A stretch of 13,389 nt of DNA. Origin: an uncultured Thalassospira sp. (GTDB taxonomy: Bacteria; Pseudomonadota; Alphaproteobacteria; Rhodospirillales_A; Thalassospiraceae). This document shows, one piece after another, positions 1 through 6,967 of the stretch (its first letter is position 1; each line of letters opens with the position of its first letter). The stretch covers positions 1 through 13,389 of the forward strand of contig CAMPHD010000048.1 of assembly GCA_946885765.1 (NCBI GenBank), in the 5' to 3' direction. Made by a program: the position numbers and the translations under genes. The notes under the pieces are model-generated. The model ran no database searches and had not been told where the DNA came from. It was given only the letters and a program-made list of their open reading frames with translations.

Positions 1-59
1 AATGTATCTAATAACCCGGCAGCAACTAAAAGAACTTTCCCCAATATAAACCATTGCAT
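1..59 (-). CDS. N-terminus of a membrane protein, cut by the window edge
   Basis: The ATG at 59-57 overlaps the TAA of the VWA gene upstream (TAATG), so translation is probably coupled. The 19 visible codons read MQWFILGKVLLVAAGLLDT, a hydrophobic start consistent with an N-terminal signal anchor or transmembrane helix. The rest lies outside the window. From memory of alphaproteobacterial gene order, small membrane-anchored J-domain proteins occur near mipZ and VWA genes, and this could be one. That is inference: no J domain (HPD motif) is visible here. The 1-nt overlap with a real gene and the lack of any stop support a true gene start. Confidence 0.5.
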   Translation of the reverse strand, partial: MQWFILGKVLLVAAGLLDT

Positions 60-829
60 TATCGGGATTTCCGCAATTGGGAGCCCAGCAGTTTGACGTC
101 CTGCGATGATGTTTTTCTGCCGTATTCCTCAAGCGCGTTAATGCCCCCAACCGCATAACTCGCAACCGCGCCAAGCAGATCACGCAAACGATCTGCTGCA
201 CTGGCATCAAAACGGGCAAACGCACCACCGGTGATCCTGGCAATCTCGCGAAAGGCTCTCTCGGCCGTGGGGTCATAGCCTTCCTGAAACATGAATGCCT
301 TGATGCCTTTCAACGCCAGTTGTCCTGCCAAACCGGCAAGATTATCGATATCTTCCTCAAGACAATCACCGACATAAATCAGGGCATTGATCTTTTTATC
401 GCGCGCCTGCCCTTCGACATGACCAAGCACACGGGCAAGCTGGGTATGCCCGGCCCGGCAGGTGACTTTTGTCATGGAGTCACGCAACCGTGCCGCATCC
501 CGATACCAGGCACTGGCCTTGCATTCCGAAATGCCCCGGAAGAAAACAAGCTGAATGTCGAGCGTACTGCCAATTCCCGCGACGGCATCAAACATTTCAG
601 CCTGCAGAACCGCAGCACTATCCCAGCTTGGTTGACGGCTGGCCGTTGCATCCAGTGCAAAACTCAACCGCCCCTGCGCAGGACCGGAAGCCGGAGCAAC
701 AGTTGCCAATGTACGGGCCTGCTTAACAAAGGCGGTTACGTCTGTATGATTTGAAGCATCAGACGCAACACGGCTTTGCTGCTTGGCATGTGTTTCGGGG
801 GTCGATTTATTTTCAGGCACGGGCACCAA
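59..829 (-). CDS. VWA-domain protein, probable
   Basis: A soluble protein of 256 aa with a von Willebrand factor A-like fold. After a polar, low-complexity N-terminus (about 1-50), a beta strand ends in LDATASR. This is a variant MIDAS motif with Asp60, Thr62 and Ser64 in place of DxSxS. Thr129 (AGHTQL) and Asp155 (YVGDCLEED) fit as the third and fourth metal ligands, so divalent metal binding is likely. There is no signal peptide or membrane segment. It lies 43 nt downstream of mipZ on the same strand and overlaps the next gene by 1 nt, so it is in a mipZ operon. No ATG is available: the start is TTG (829), GTG (826) or GTG (820). The best Shine-Dalgarno-like match (AGGA) is about 21 nt from the TTG, so the start is uncertain. 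The function is unknown; VWA proteins usually mediate metal-dependent protein contacts. Confidence 0.85.
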   Translation of the reverse strand: MVPVPENKSTPETHAKQQSRVASDASNHTDVTAFVKQARTLATVAPASGPAQGRLSFALDATASRQPSWDSAAVLQAEMFDAVAGIGSTLDIQLVFFRGISECKASAWYRDAARLRDSMTKVTCRAGHTQLARVLGHVEGQARDKKINALIYVGDCLEEDIDNLAGLAGQLALKGIKAFMFQEGYDPTAERAFREIARITGGAFARFDASAADRLRDLLGAVASYAVGGINALEEYGRKTSSQDVKLLGSQLRKSR

Positions 830-872
830 CCAGTTTTCAGGGTACTATCGTCCTGATATAGGGGCGCTTATA

Positions 873-1772
873 TCAGATCGGCAACTCTTCGCCATCCGCC
901 GGTGTGAAGCCGATTATTTCCAGCAAGGCACGGACTTCCTGCCGGGCCGCCATATGCGACATGCTAAGCGCAATGCCAACCCCCTTTTCGCGAAGGTCAA
1001 GCAACGTCAACCCTTTCAGGAACAATTCCCTGTAGATCACGCGTTCACCAAAGCCCGGCGCAACACGGAACCGTATGCGGGCCGCCAGCTTGTCGACGAT
1101 TTCGGCGATATCACGTTTGTTGCGCGCATCAAGATGCGACAAGCGATTTCGCATAACGATCCAGTCAATGGTGCCACCATCAACCGCAGCACGGCGTTTA
1201 CGGGCATCCCAAACCATTTCGGCATAGATGCTGGGCCCCTTGATATCAAGGGTATCAGGATCAATACGCGCCAGCATATCAAGATCAATATAACTGTCAT
1301 TGATCGGGGTCACCAACGTATCAGCACAGGAATGTGCAAGACGCGACAGGTAGTTGTCGCTGCCGGGGCAGTCCATGACCACGAAATTGCAGCTCATGAC
1401 CAATTCGCCAAGCGCCCTGGTAAAACGGTCACGCTCGTCAAGCTTGGCGGCATTGCCGTCTTCAAGTTCGCTACGGTAAATCGGACGATGATCCGGAACA
1501 GGCAGTTTCAGCTTTTTCTGCGCATTAAATGAAATACGGTTTTCAACATACCGGGTCAGCGTTCCCTGACGGGCATCGATATCAAGCGATCCAACGGAAA
1601 AACCCATCTTCATCAGCGATACAATCAAGTGCATCGCCGTGGTCGACTTTCCTGATCCGCCCTTTTCGTTGCCAATCACGATCACATGGGCGCGCTTCGC
1701 ACCTGGCTGTTTGGCGGTAGCGGTTTGTTGGCCTGCGCTTTCCCCGGTTGCGCCGGTCTCTTGCACCGTCAT
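873..1772 (-). CDS. mipZ: MipZ, division-plane positioning ATPase
   Basis: A ParA/MinD-type P-loop ATPase of 299 aa. In Caulobacter, MipZ binds ParB at the poles and inhibits FtsZ polymerisation, which places the Z ring at mid-cell. The deviant Walker A is NEKGGSGKST (residues 35-44), with signature Lys37 and catalytic-loop Lys42. LDIDARQGTLTRYVENR (63-79) matches the MipZ-specific region after strand 2. Further along are the DCPGSD Walker B-like segment, TPINDSYIDLDMLA, and the RNRLSHLDARNKR and ERVIYRELFLKGLTLLDL blocks, which are typical of MipZ rather than ParA or MinD. The first 25 residues are a polar extension rich in Gln, Ala and Gly. The start ATG is preceded by GGAG with 9 nt spacing. 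The gene is divergent from the exported protein gene at 1983 and leads the VWA/membrane-protein operon. Confidence 0.95.
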   Translation of the reverse strand: MTVQETGATGESAGQQTATAKQPGAKRAHVIVIGNEKGGSGKSTTAMHLIVSLMKMGFSVGSLDIDARQGTLTRYVENRISFNAQKKLKLPVPDHRPIYRSELEDGNAAKLDERDRFTRALGELVMSCNFVVMDCPGSDNYLSRLAHSCADTLVTPINDSYIDLDMLARIDPDTLDIKGPSIYAEMVWDARKRRAAVDGGTIDWIVMRNRLSHLDARNKRDIAEIVDKLAARIRFRVAPGFGERVIYRELFLKGLTLLDLREKGVGIALSMSHMAARQEVRALLEIIGFTPADGEELPI

Positions 1773-1982
1773 TGCAGTTTGCTCCGTTATTCAGGCAATT
1801 TTCTGTCCCCAGGGTCAAAAACCCTCACCCCAATGACCGTCTTTGCCTGTAAAAATCAAGAACAAAGAATTTCATCGACAGCAAGTTGTCTACTGGGCCC
1901 TAGCCAATCTATCACCGTACAGGTAAAGATAGGAGTAGGGAAAAGTGATTTCCCCAGCAATAACATGAAGGAAGGACGCAAA
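1773..1982. promoter_or_regulatory. Divergent promoter region of mipZ and the 1983 operon
   Basis: These 210 nt separate two divergently transcribed units and must hold a promoter for each, but I cannot assign convincing -35/-10 pairs. The ribosome binding sites are clear: GGAG for mipZ (minus strand, around 1785) and AAGGAAGGA at 1968-1976 for the plus-strand gene. I did not find a CtrA box (TTAA-N7-TTAA). Confidence 0.5.
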
Positions 1983-3020
1983 GTGACCAATCGGGGGGCC
2001 CTGTTGGGCGGCGTAGTGGCCGGCACTTTGATGATGATGGGTATGGTGCCTGCAAATGCGCAGGATACCGGCGGGTTCGAACAAATCCCTGTCGATCAAA
2101 GTCCGCTTTCATTTAAGTTGGATATGCCGGTCAGCACCGTCTTTCTGAGACAATATCGTGAAAACAGTACCGTATTCGTTGGTCGCTGGCTGTCCCCGGC
2201 GGCAGAAGGCAGCCTGAAAGGTGCTGCTGGCGACCTGTTCCTCGAAAGCGTTTTTTCGACATCTGCCCCGGGTTTTGCATTCAACAATGAAATGCCGTCC
2301 GAACAGCTTTTGGAAATGTTCGACGGATTACGTGGTCGCAGCACTGCCAACGGCGACAATTTCACACAGGATACCCGATACGGCCCGATTGCAATGACGC
2401 CGTTTATTCGGGAAGGATCACAGTGTGTATCGTTTGTTGGGCAATGGAATCCCGATACACCAACCACGCGCGGCAGCCGTCTGCTTGGATATTATTGTGA
2501 CCCATTGTCGCGCCAGACCATGACAGACTTTACACCACCGCCCCAGAAACTTGATGCAGTAGACGCCCAGCTTTATGGTGCCAACTTCTTTGTCCGTTTT
2601 GATATACAGCTTCCAGAAGGGGTTGCACGCCCTCCGGTGGAGGCTGCTGTCCCGGAAATCGTGGAAACCCCGTCCCCAACGCCCCTTCCCGACAGCAATA
2701 CCGTAAACACCCCGCCCGAAGGTTTGCCGATCAGCAGCAACTGGCAAGGGTCGCGTGGTCAGGGGATGCTAAAATTTGATCAGCCTTCGGGTGAAGGCAC
2801 GATGATCATTGACAGCAACCTTCGCCATTGTGAAGGCATCTGGCGTCATGAAGGCGGGGCCTATCAAAGCGGCACGTTACCATTTGGCAGTTGGTATGTG
2901 TTCTGTGATGACGGGGCATCCGCGCGTGGCCATTACACCAGCGAAGATCCAGGTAGCGTTACCGGCGAAGGTCAGGACAATCAGGGCCAAGCCGTTTATT
3001 TCCGTCAACACACCTCATAA
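1983..3020 (+). CDS. Exported protein of unknown function
   Basis: I do not recognise the family. With the GTG start at 1983 the product is 345 aa. A signal peptide is clear: basic TNR, a hydrophobic core of Gly, Val, Leu and Met, and a likely cut after PANA (26/27). The mature protein has an N-terminal domain (about 30-208) with Cys148 and Cys172, a Pro-rich linker (211-250), and a compact C-terminal domain (251-345) rich in Gly and aromatic residues with Cys283 and Cys308. Each domain thus has one Cys pair, and disulfides in the periplasm are plausible. The GTG is chosen because AAGGAAGGA lies 6 nt upstream. An in-frame ATG at 1965 would add six residues but has no good ribosome site. It is the first gene of a probable three-gene unit: 21 nt separate it from the flavoprotein. 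Confidence 0.85.
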   Translation: MTNRGALLGGVVAGTLMMMGMVPANAQDTGGFEQIPVDQSPLSFKLDMPVSTVFLRQYRENSTVFVGRWLSPAAEGSLKGAAGDLFLESVFSTSAPGFAFNNEMPSEQLLEMFDGLRGRSTANGDNFTQDTRYGPIAMTPFIREGSQCVSFVGQWNPDTPTTRGSRLLGYYCDPLSRQTMTDFTPPPQKLDAVDAQLYGANFFVRFDIQLPEGVARPPVEAAVPEIVETPSPTPLPDSNTVNTPPEGLPISSNWQGSRGQGMLKFDQPSGEGTMIIDSNLRHCEGIWRHEGGAYQSGTLPFGSWYVFCDDGASARGHYTSEDPGSVTGEGQDNQGQAVYFRQHTS

Positions 3021-3041
3021 GTCCCGGAAAGTTTTTCCAAT

Positions 3042-4175
3042 ATGACCACCGATATTCAAACCGTCATCATCGGCGCCGGCGTTGTTGGCCTTGCCTGTGC
3101 GCGTGCCCTTGCCAAAACCGGCCGGGAAGTACTGATCATCGAGCGTCACGATGCAATCGGAACCGAAACCAGTGCTCGTAACAGCGAAGTCATTCATGCG
3201 GGCATCTACTATCCGAAAGACAGTCTGAAGGCGAAGTTCTGCGTTGCAGGGCGGGACATGCTGTATCGATACTGTGCAGAAAACGGCATTGATCACAAAC
3301 GTACCGGCAAACTGATTGTTGCAACCCACGAGAATCAAATTCCGGCCTTGCGCGATATCGAGAAGCGGGCGCGCGAAAACGGGGTGAATGACCTTGTATG
3401 GCTGGACGGGGATGAAGCGACGAAGCGCGAACCGGCACTACATTGTGTGGCGGCACTCGAAAGCCCGTCGACCGGAATTGTTGATTCTCACCAATTGATG
3501 GTCACCCTGCTGGGCGAAGCCGAAGCAGGCGGGGCGACTTTGGCTCTTAATACCGATGTTGTGGCCGCGACATTCGAGAACGGCATTTTCACCATCGAAA
3601 CACGTGATCGCGACGGTCAGGAAATGAGCCTGACATGCGCAGAACTTCTGATCGCAGGCGGCCTGCATAGTCAGACACTGGCGCATAATTTTACAGGCCT
3701 GCCAGAACCGAGCATTCCGCCACAGTACTATGCACGCGGATGCTATTTCACGCTTTCGGGTAAGGCTCCCTTCTCGACCCTGATTTATCCGGCCCCCGAA
3801 CAGGCCGGGCTTGGCATTCATCTGACCCTTGATCTCGGCGGACAGGCGCGTTTTGGCCCGGACGTTACCTGGGTGGAAGAACCGAACTATGACGTGCCCG
3901 AAGAAAAACGCGCCGGATTTGCGGCTGCTATTCGCAAATATTATCCTGCATTGGACGAAAATGCCCTGCAAACCGGCTATGCTGGTGTGCGTCCGAAAAT
4001 TCAGGCTCCGGGCGAAACCGCACGCGATTTTCTGATTTCTGATCGCGATAAACACGGCATTGATGGCTTGGTAATACTCTATGGCATTGAATCGCCGGGA
4101 TTGACGGCATGCCTTGCAATAGCAGACCATGTCGAGGGCATCCTGTCACGGCAGCAGGTAAAGGCAAGGTCATAA
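3042..4175 (+). CDS. FAD-dependent oxidoreductase, L-2-hydroxyglutarate dehydrogenase family
   Basis: A DAO-superfamily flavoprotein of 377 aa. The FAD-binding Rossmann motif is at the N-terminus (VIIGAGVVGLACA, Gly11, Gly13 and Gly16, with Glu34 to hold the ribose). TSARNSEVIHAGIYYPKDSLKAKFC (residues 43-67) and the C-terminal GIESPGLTACLAIADHV are hallmarks of the LhgO/L2HGDH group. Members oxidise L-2-hydroxyglutarate to 2-oxoglutarate and pass electrons to a quinone or another acceptor; the exact substrate here is not proven. Length is near the family norm (about 390-420 aa), slightly short. No signal peptide, so it is cytoplasmic or loosely membrane-bound. GGAAAG lies 10 nt before the ATG. 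Its TAA shares one base with the ATG of the TIM-barrel gene, a strong sign of translational coupling with a protein that does not obviously share its pathway. Confidence 0.85.
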   Translation: MTTDIQTVIIGAGVVGLACARALAKTGREVLIIERHDAIGTETSARNSEVIHAGIYYPKDSLKAKFCVAGRDMLYRYCAENGIDHKRTGKLIVATHENQIPALRDIEKRARENGVNDLVWLDGDEATKREPALHCVAALESPSTGIVDSHQLMVTLLGEAEAGGATLALNTDVVAATFENGIFTIETRDRDGQEMSLTCAELLIAGGLHSQTLAHNFTGLPEPSIPPQYYARGCYFTLSGKAPFSTLIYPAPEQAGLGIHLTLDLGGQARFGPDVTWVEEPNYDVPEEKRAGFAAAIRKYYPALDENALQTGYAGVRPKIQAPGETARDFLISDRDKHGIDGLVILYGIESPGLTACLAIADHVEGILSRQQVKARS

Positions 4176-5350
4176 TGGCAGAAGCAGGCTGGCGAAAAGT
4201 GTGGCATCCGATCAAGGATGGTTGTTCCAAAGAACCCGAAAGATTATTGTTCGGCTCTCGGTGGAAATTCGTCCTTGCGACCTTTAGCGTCCTGTTTTCC
4301 AGTGCCATGCCGATTGCAAACAACGCCAGTGCCCAGCAGCTTGAACCTTTTGTACCTGCCCCGAATAGCCTAAGCGCACCCGGCAATCGAAATGAAGCTA
4401 CCGGAACCGAAAAGCCGGATGTTCAGTTCGCCGATGAAATGCGCAATTTCGTCATCAAGCTCAGCCGATGGGCAAAATCCTATCGCAGTGACTTTTCAAT
4501 CATTGCGTTAAATGGACTGGAGCTGACGGAATATCTCGAAACCACATTGTTTGCATCGCGCGGTACTGCCGAACCGGCGCGCAACTATTTGCGTGCGCTT
4601 GACGGTATCATGATCGAGGCACCGTTTTATGGTTACGACAATTATGGTGAACCCACCGACAGCGAGGAAACCAAATATATCCTTGGCTATCTGGAACGTC
4701 TGAAGTCGGCAGGGCTTGAATATTTTACGCTCGACTATACCGATAAGAGCGATGCACAACAGGCGGCGCGCCAAAAGCTAAGCGGTCTGGATGCCCTTTA
4801 TTACGCAGCCCCACCGCCTGATAAGCAGCTTTCAACATTGGCAAAGGTGCCGCGTACGCCAATCGGTGCCAATCCGCATGTTATTGACAATATTCGCGAT
4901 GCGAAGAATTACGGGATTGTTCTGGACAGCTCGCCCTATGGCACCAAAGAGGCCTTTATCAACGCGCTGATTGATACCAATTACGATGTATTGATCATTG
5001 ACCCGTTCCATCGCGGCACAATCCCGCTAACTTACGAGGACATGAAACGGCTGCGCTACAAGAAGGTCGGCACGCCGCGCACCATTCTGGCCTATCTCAA
5101 TATCGGAACGGCGGAAACCTATCGCTATTACTGGCAGAATAGCTGGCGCGCAGGCAGCCCGGATTTCATCGGAGAAGGCAATCTTGATGCGCGCTGGGGA
5201 CAGGAACACCATGTCTATTACTGGTCACCAGCCTGGCAGAATATCCTGTTTGGCAGCGAGAACAGCTATCTCGGCGGCATCATGAAACTCGGATTTGATG
5301 GAGTTGTTCTGGGCGGATTGGGTGAATATAGCTGGTGGCTGGATTATTAA
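4175..5350 (+). CDS. TM1410/GH114-like TIM-barrel protein, circularly permuted
   Basis: 391 aa. Residues 30-54 form a hydrophobic segment ending in NASAQQ, which is a signal peptide or anchor after an unusually long n-region. The start ATG shares a base with the previous stop and has AAGGCAAGG just upstream. The rest matches the TM1410/COG2342 family (GH114, endo-alpha-1,4-polygalactosaminidase fold), but with the halves swapped. Residues 89-212 carry motifs normally in the second half (MRNFVIKLSRWA, ALNG, IMIEAPFYG with Glu148, TLDYTD with Asp187, YYAAPPP). Residues 245-391 carry the normal first half (YGIVLDSSPY, YDVLIIDPF with Asp276, LAYLNIGTAETYRYYW with Glu314, the VYYWSPAWQ strand, and GFDGVVLGGLGEYSWW). 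The usual acid after GFDGVYL is Gly380. It may cleave or bind an amino-sugar polymer outside the cytoplasm, but the altered motif leaves activity open. Confidence 0.8.
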   Translation: MAEAGWRKVWHPIKDGCSKEPERLLFGSRWKFVLATFSVLFSSAMPIANNASAQQLEPFVPAPNSLSAPGNRNEATGTEKPDVQFADEMRNFVIKLSRWAKSYRSDFSIIALNGLELTEYLETTLFASRGTAEPARNYLRALDGIMIEAPFYGYDNYGEPTDSEETKYILGYLERLKSAGLEYFTLDYTDKSDAQQAARQKLSGLDALYYAAPPPDKQLSTLAKVPRTPIGANPHVIDNIRDAKNYGIVLDSSPYGTKEAFINALIDTNYDVLIIDPFHRGTIPLTYEDMKRLRYKKVGTPRTILAYLNIGTAETYRYYWQNSWRAGSPDFIGEGNLDARWGQEHHVYYWSPAWQNILFGSENSYLGGIMKLGFDGVVLGGLGEYSWWLDY

Positions 5351-5379
5351 TCCGCAGCTTCATCACAAATCCGGGATGT

Positions 5380-5400
5380 ACCGTCTGACCATTTGACGGT
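5380..5400. repeat. Small inverted repeat, weak hairpin
   Basis: ACCGTC (5380-5385) and GACGGT (5395-5400) can pair over a 9-nt loop, 30 nt after the TIM-barrel gene. No T-tract follows, so it is not a convincing terminator. The 124-nt gap it sits in could carry a promoter for the next gene. Confidence 0.3.
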
Positions 5401-5474
5401 GACAGAACAGATCGGGCACTCTTGCTTCATTGCAAAACAATGTGCTGCGGATTTGCAGCCCCCGGAGGCTTTGA

Positions 5475-6068
5475 ATGTCTACGCCGATCATCCATTATTT
5501 CTTTGTTCAGTCGCCCTGGTCGTTTTTCGGTTTTCGTCGCGTTGTCGAGATCGCGCGCAAACATAACACGCCCATCATCCACAAGCCCTGCCGGGCAGCG
5601 GATGTCTGGCAACACGGCGGCGGTGTTCCCCTGGCACAACGTCCAAAACCGCGTCAGGAATATCGCATGGTCGAAATGAAGCGCTGGGCTGACTTTCTGA
5701 ATATTCCGATCAATTTGCAGCCCGCCTCGTTTCCGGTGGATGAAACATTGGCGGCCCGCACCATTATTGCGGTTCAGGACGAAGGCAAAGACCCTGCAGG
5801 GCTGATTGAAACGCTGATGGGGGATATCTGGCTTAGGGGTCGCAATATTGCCGAACCACAGGTCGTTCGCGAAGCCCTGACCGGGAACGGTTTGTCAGGC
5901 GAATATCTTGAGCATGCCGATTATCCGTCCGTCGCCAATATCTATGACGCAAATTGCGAGGCAGCAAAGGCCGACAATATCTTTGGCGTTCCGACATATT
6001 TTGCCAATGGCGAGATGTTCTGGGGACAGGACCGGCTTGATTTCCTTGATCGGGCACTTGCCAGATAA
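5475..6068 (+). CDS. 2-hydroxychromene-2-carboxylate isomerase-like, DsbA fold
   Basis: 197 aa, a member of the DsbA/GST-kappa superfamily related to 2-hydroxychromene-2-carboxylate isomerase (NahD). Family enzymes use glutathione to isomerise aromatic ring-cleavage products, although most genomic homologues act on unknown substrates. The thioredoxin-like N-terminus has HYFFVQSPWSFFG, in which Ser13 is the counterpart of the catalytic serine (SPYSYL in NahD). The helical domain follows, and the C-terminal thioredoxin half has NIFGVPTYFANGEMFWGQDRLDFL, the best family signature. The length is typical. The ATG has GGAGG 6 nt upstream. It lies 124 nt after the TIM-barrel gene and may be transcribed with it or separately. 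No other aromatic-degradation genes are nearby, so a naphthalene-type role is not supported by context. Confidence 0.88.
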   Translation: MSTPIIHYFFVQSPWSFFGFRRVVEIARKHNTPIIHKPCRAADVWQHGGGVPLAQRPKPRQEYRMVEMKRWADFLNIPINLQPASFPVDETLAARTIIAVQDEGKDPAGLIETLMGDIWLRGRNIAEPQVVREALTGNGLSGEYLEHADYPSVANIYDANCEAAKADNIFGVPTYFANGEMFWGQDRLDFLDRALAR

Positions 6069-6088
6069 GATCCTGGCTTCATCGTATC

Positions 6089-6127
6089 AAACAACAAGGG
6101 CGGTTTTTTACCCGCCCTTGTTGTTTT
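6089..6127. terminator. Strong, probably bidirectional intrinsic terminator
   Basis: A perfect 15-bp stem (6089-6103 with 6112-6126) around an 8-nt loop, GC-rich at the tip with A-runs on one side and T-runs on the other. It lies between two convergent genes and can end transcripts of both strands. Confidence 0.92.
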
Positions 6128-6157
6128 GGCCGCTGGCCGGAAATCCCGTTGTGCCGG

Positions 6158-6391
6158 TTAGTCACGGCGTTTGACGTGATCGACAACAAAACCGTCGCAG
6201 GACGGATAGGCGTTTTCGATCATGGCAAGTGCCTTGTATTCATCCTTGGCAGCAACTTCGTGGGTCTGCACATCCGCCCAGCGATCATCAAAAACCTCGT
6301 GGGAACGATTTTCCTTGACGCATTCGCGAACGGCCTGATTGTGCAGTTCAACCTGAAATACGGTCTGGCGTGGGTCTGTAAAAGCAGACAT
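6158..6391 (-). CDS. Small uncharacterised protein, 77 aa
   Basis: I do not recognise a named family. The product is hydrophilic, starts MSAFTDPRQTVFQVELH and ends FVVDHVKRRD, with two cysteines (in VRECVK and PSCDGF) and no signal peptide or membrane helix. It is acidic overall with His scattered through the chain. The case for a real gene is strong translation context: AAGGAG 11 nt and AGGCGG 4 nt upstream of the ATG, a terminator 30 nt after the stop, and a perfect inverted repeat in its upstream region. It is convergent with the isomerase gene and divergent from leucine dehydrogenase. Overlapping frames in the same place lack comparable start sites. Confidence 0.75.
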   Translation of the reverse strand: MSAFTDPRQTVFQVELHNQAVRECVKENRSHEVFDDRWADVQTHEVAAKDEYKALAMIENAYPSCDGFVVDHVKRRD

Positions 6392-6967
6392 GTCCGCCTG
6401 GTCTCCTTACTTTTGCCTGCGACGTCCGCCCAGACGCCGCTTTGTCCTGAACCGGGAATTTCATAAAAATGAAATACCCAACCACGAGTGTGGAACAAGT
6501 GGCTTAACGAGCCGTAAATCGTCCGGCTGGATTACATATTTAATTGAATTGGTCCGGAATGAAGTGTGCCGGTTTTGCATGGCAGGGGCTAAAACGGCGC
6601 AATTCTGCGATGCAGCACGATTTTTGCGGCAGTGCGATTTTGCAGATTTCGGGGTGTCTTTATATCAAGAATACAGGTTTTTCGTATGTCCATTTACATG
6701 GATAAAAGGCATGCGACGCGGAACAGCCAATACATAAAATGGCCATCGCCCCTTAAATCCGTATTTCAGTACGCGAAAGATTATTTCAAAGTATCGCCCC
6801 CACGATTACAAAATTCCATCTTTTGTTGCCCGCTTTATTGAAACGGTCTTTTTTAACCCAGACGCGATTTTGAAATTGATCAAAAGGCCAAGGCATCAAA
6901 CATAAAGGGATAACCAAGGGACCCACCCTTGCAGAATAACGAGCTTGCGCCAGGAGGCGACACCAGG
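6392..6967. other. 576-nt intergenic region between divergent genes
   Basis: It is visibly more A+T-rich than its flanks, especially 6640-6900. I see no convincing coding frame: the open frames here have no ribosome site and no protein-like composition. It holds an 18-bp inverted repeat (6458-6475), a TCCAT-N4-ATGGA dyad (6689-6702) and several T-runs. Promoters of the 77-aa gene and of leucine dehydrogenase must be here, but I cannot place the latter with confidence. Confidence 0.6.
6458..6475. promoter_or_regulatory. Candidate operator, perfect inverted repeat
   Basis: ATTTCAT-AAAA-ATGAAAT is a perfect 7-bp inverted repeat with a 4-nt spacer, 67 nt upstream of the start of the minus-strand 77-aa gene. 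Its size and symmetry fit a dimeric regulator site near that gene's promoter. There is no T-tract and no gene end next to it, so a terminator is unlikely. The regulator is unknown. Confidence 0.4.

Noticed and set aside
783..1532. Long plus-strand open frame of 249 codons over mipZ
   Set aside because: It is the antisense of mipZ, has no ribosome site and no family resemblance.
1686..1982. N-terminal extension of the exported protein at 1983
   Set aside because: It overlaps the start of divergent mipZ and would bury a clean signal peptide. The GTG at 1983 has an excellent ribosome site.
3438..4130. Minus-strand open frame of 230 codons over the flavoprotein
   Set aside because: It is antisense to a gene with clear FAD motifs and has no ribosome site.
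4385..4410. GGAAC followed by a GTT-like box inside the TIM-barrel gene
   Set aside because: It is inside a coding region with no gene starting downstream. Several other GGAAC occurrences in genes lack the second box.
6390..6841. Two open frames of 115 and 69 codons in the leucine dehydrogenase leader
   Set aside because: No ribosome site, odd composition (many Cys, Phe and Arg), and no family resemblance.
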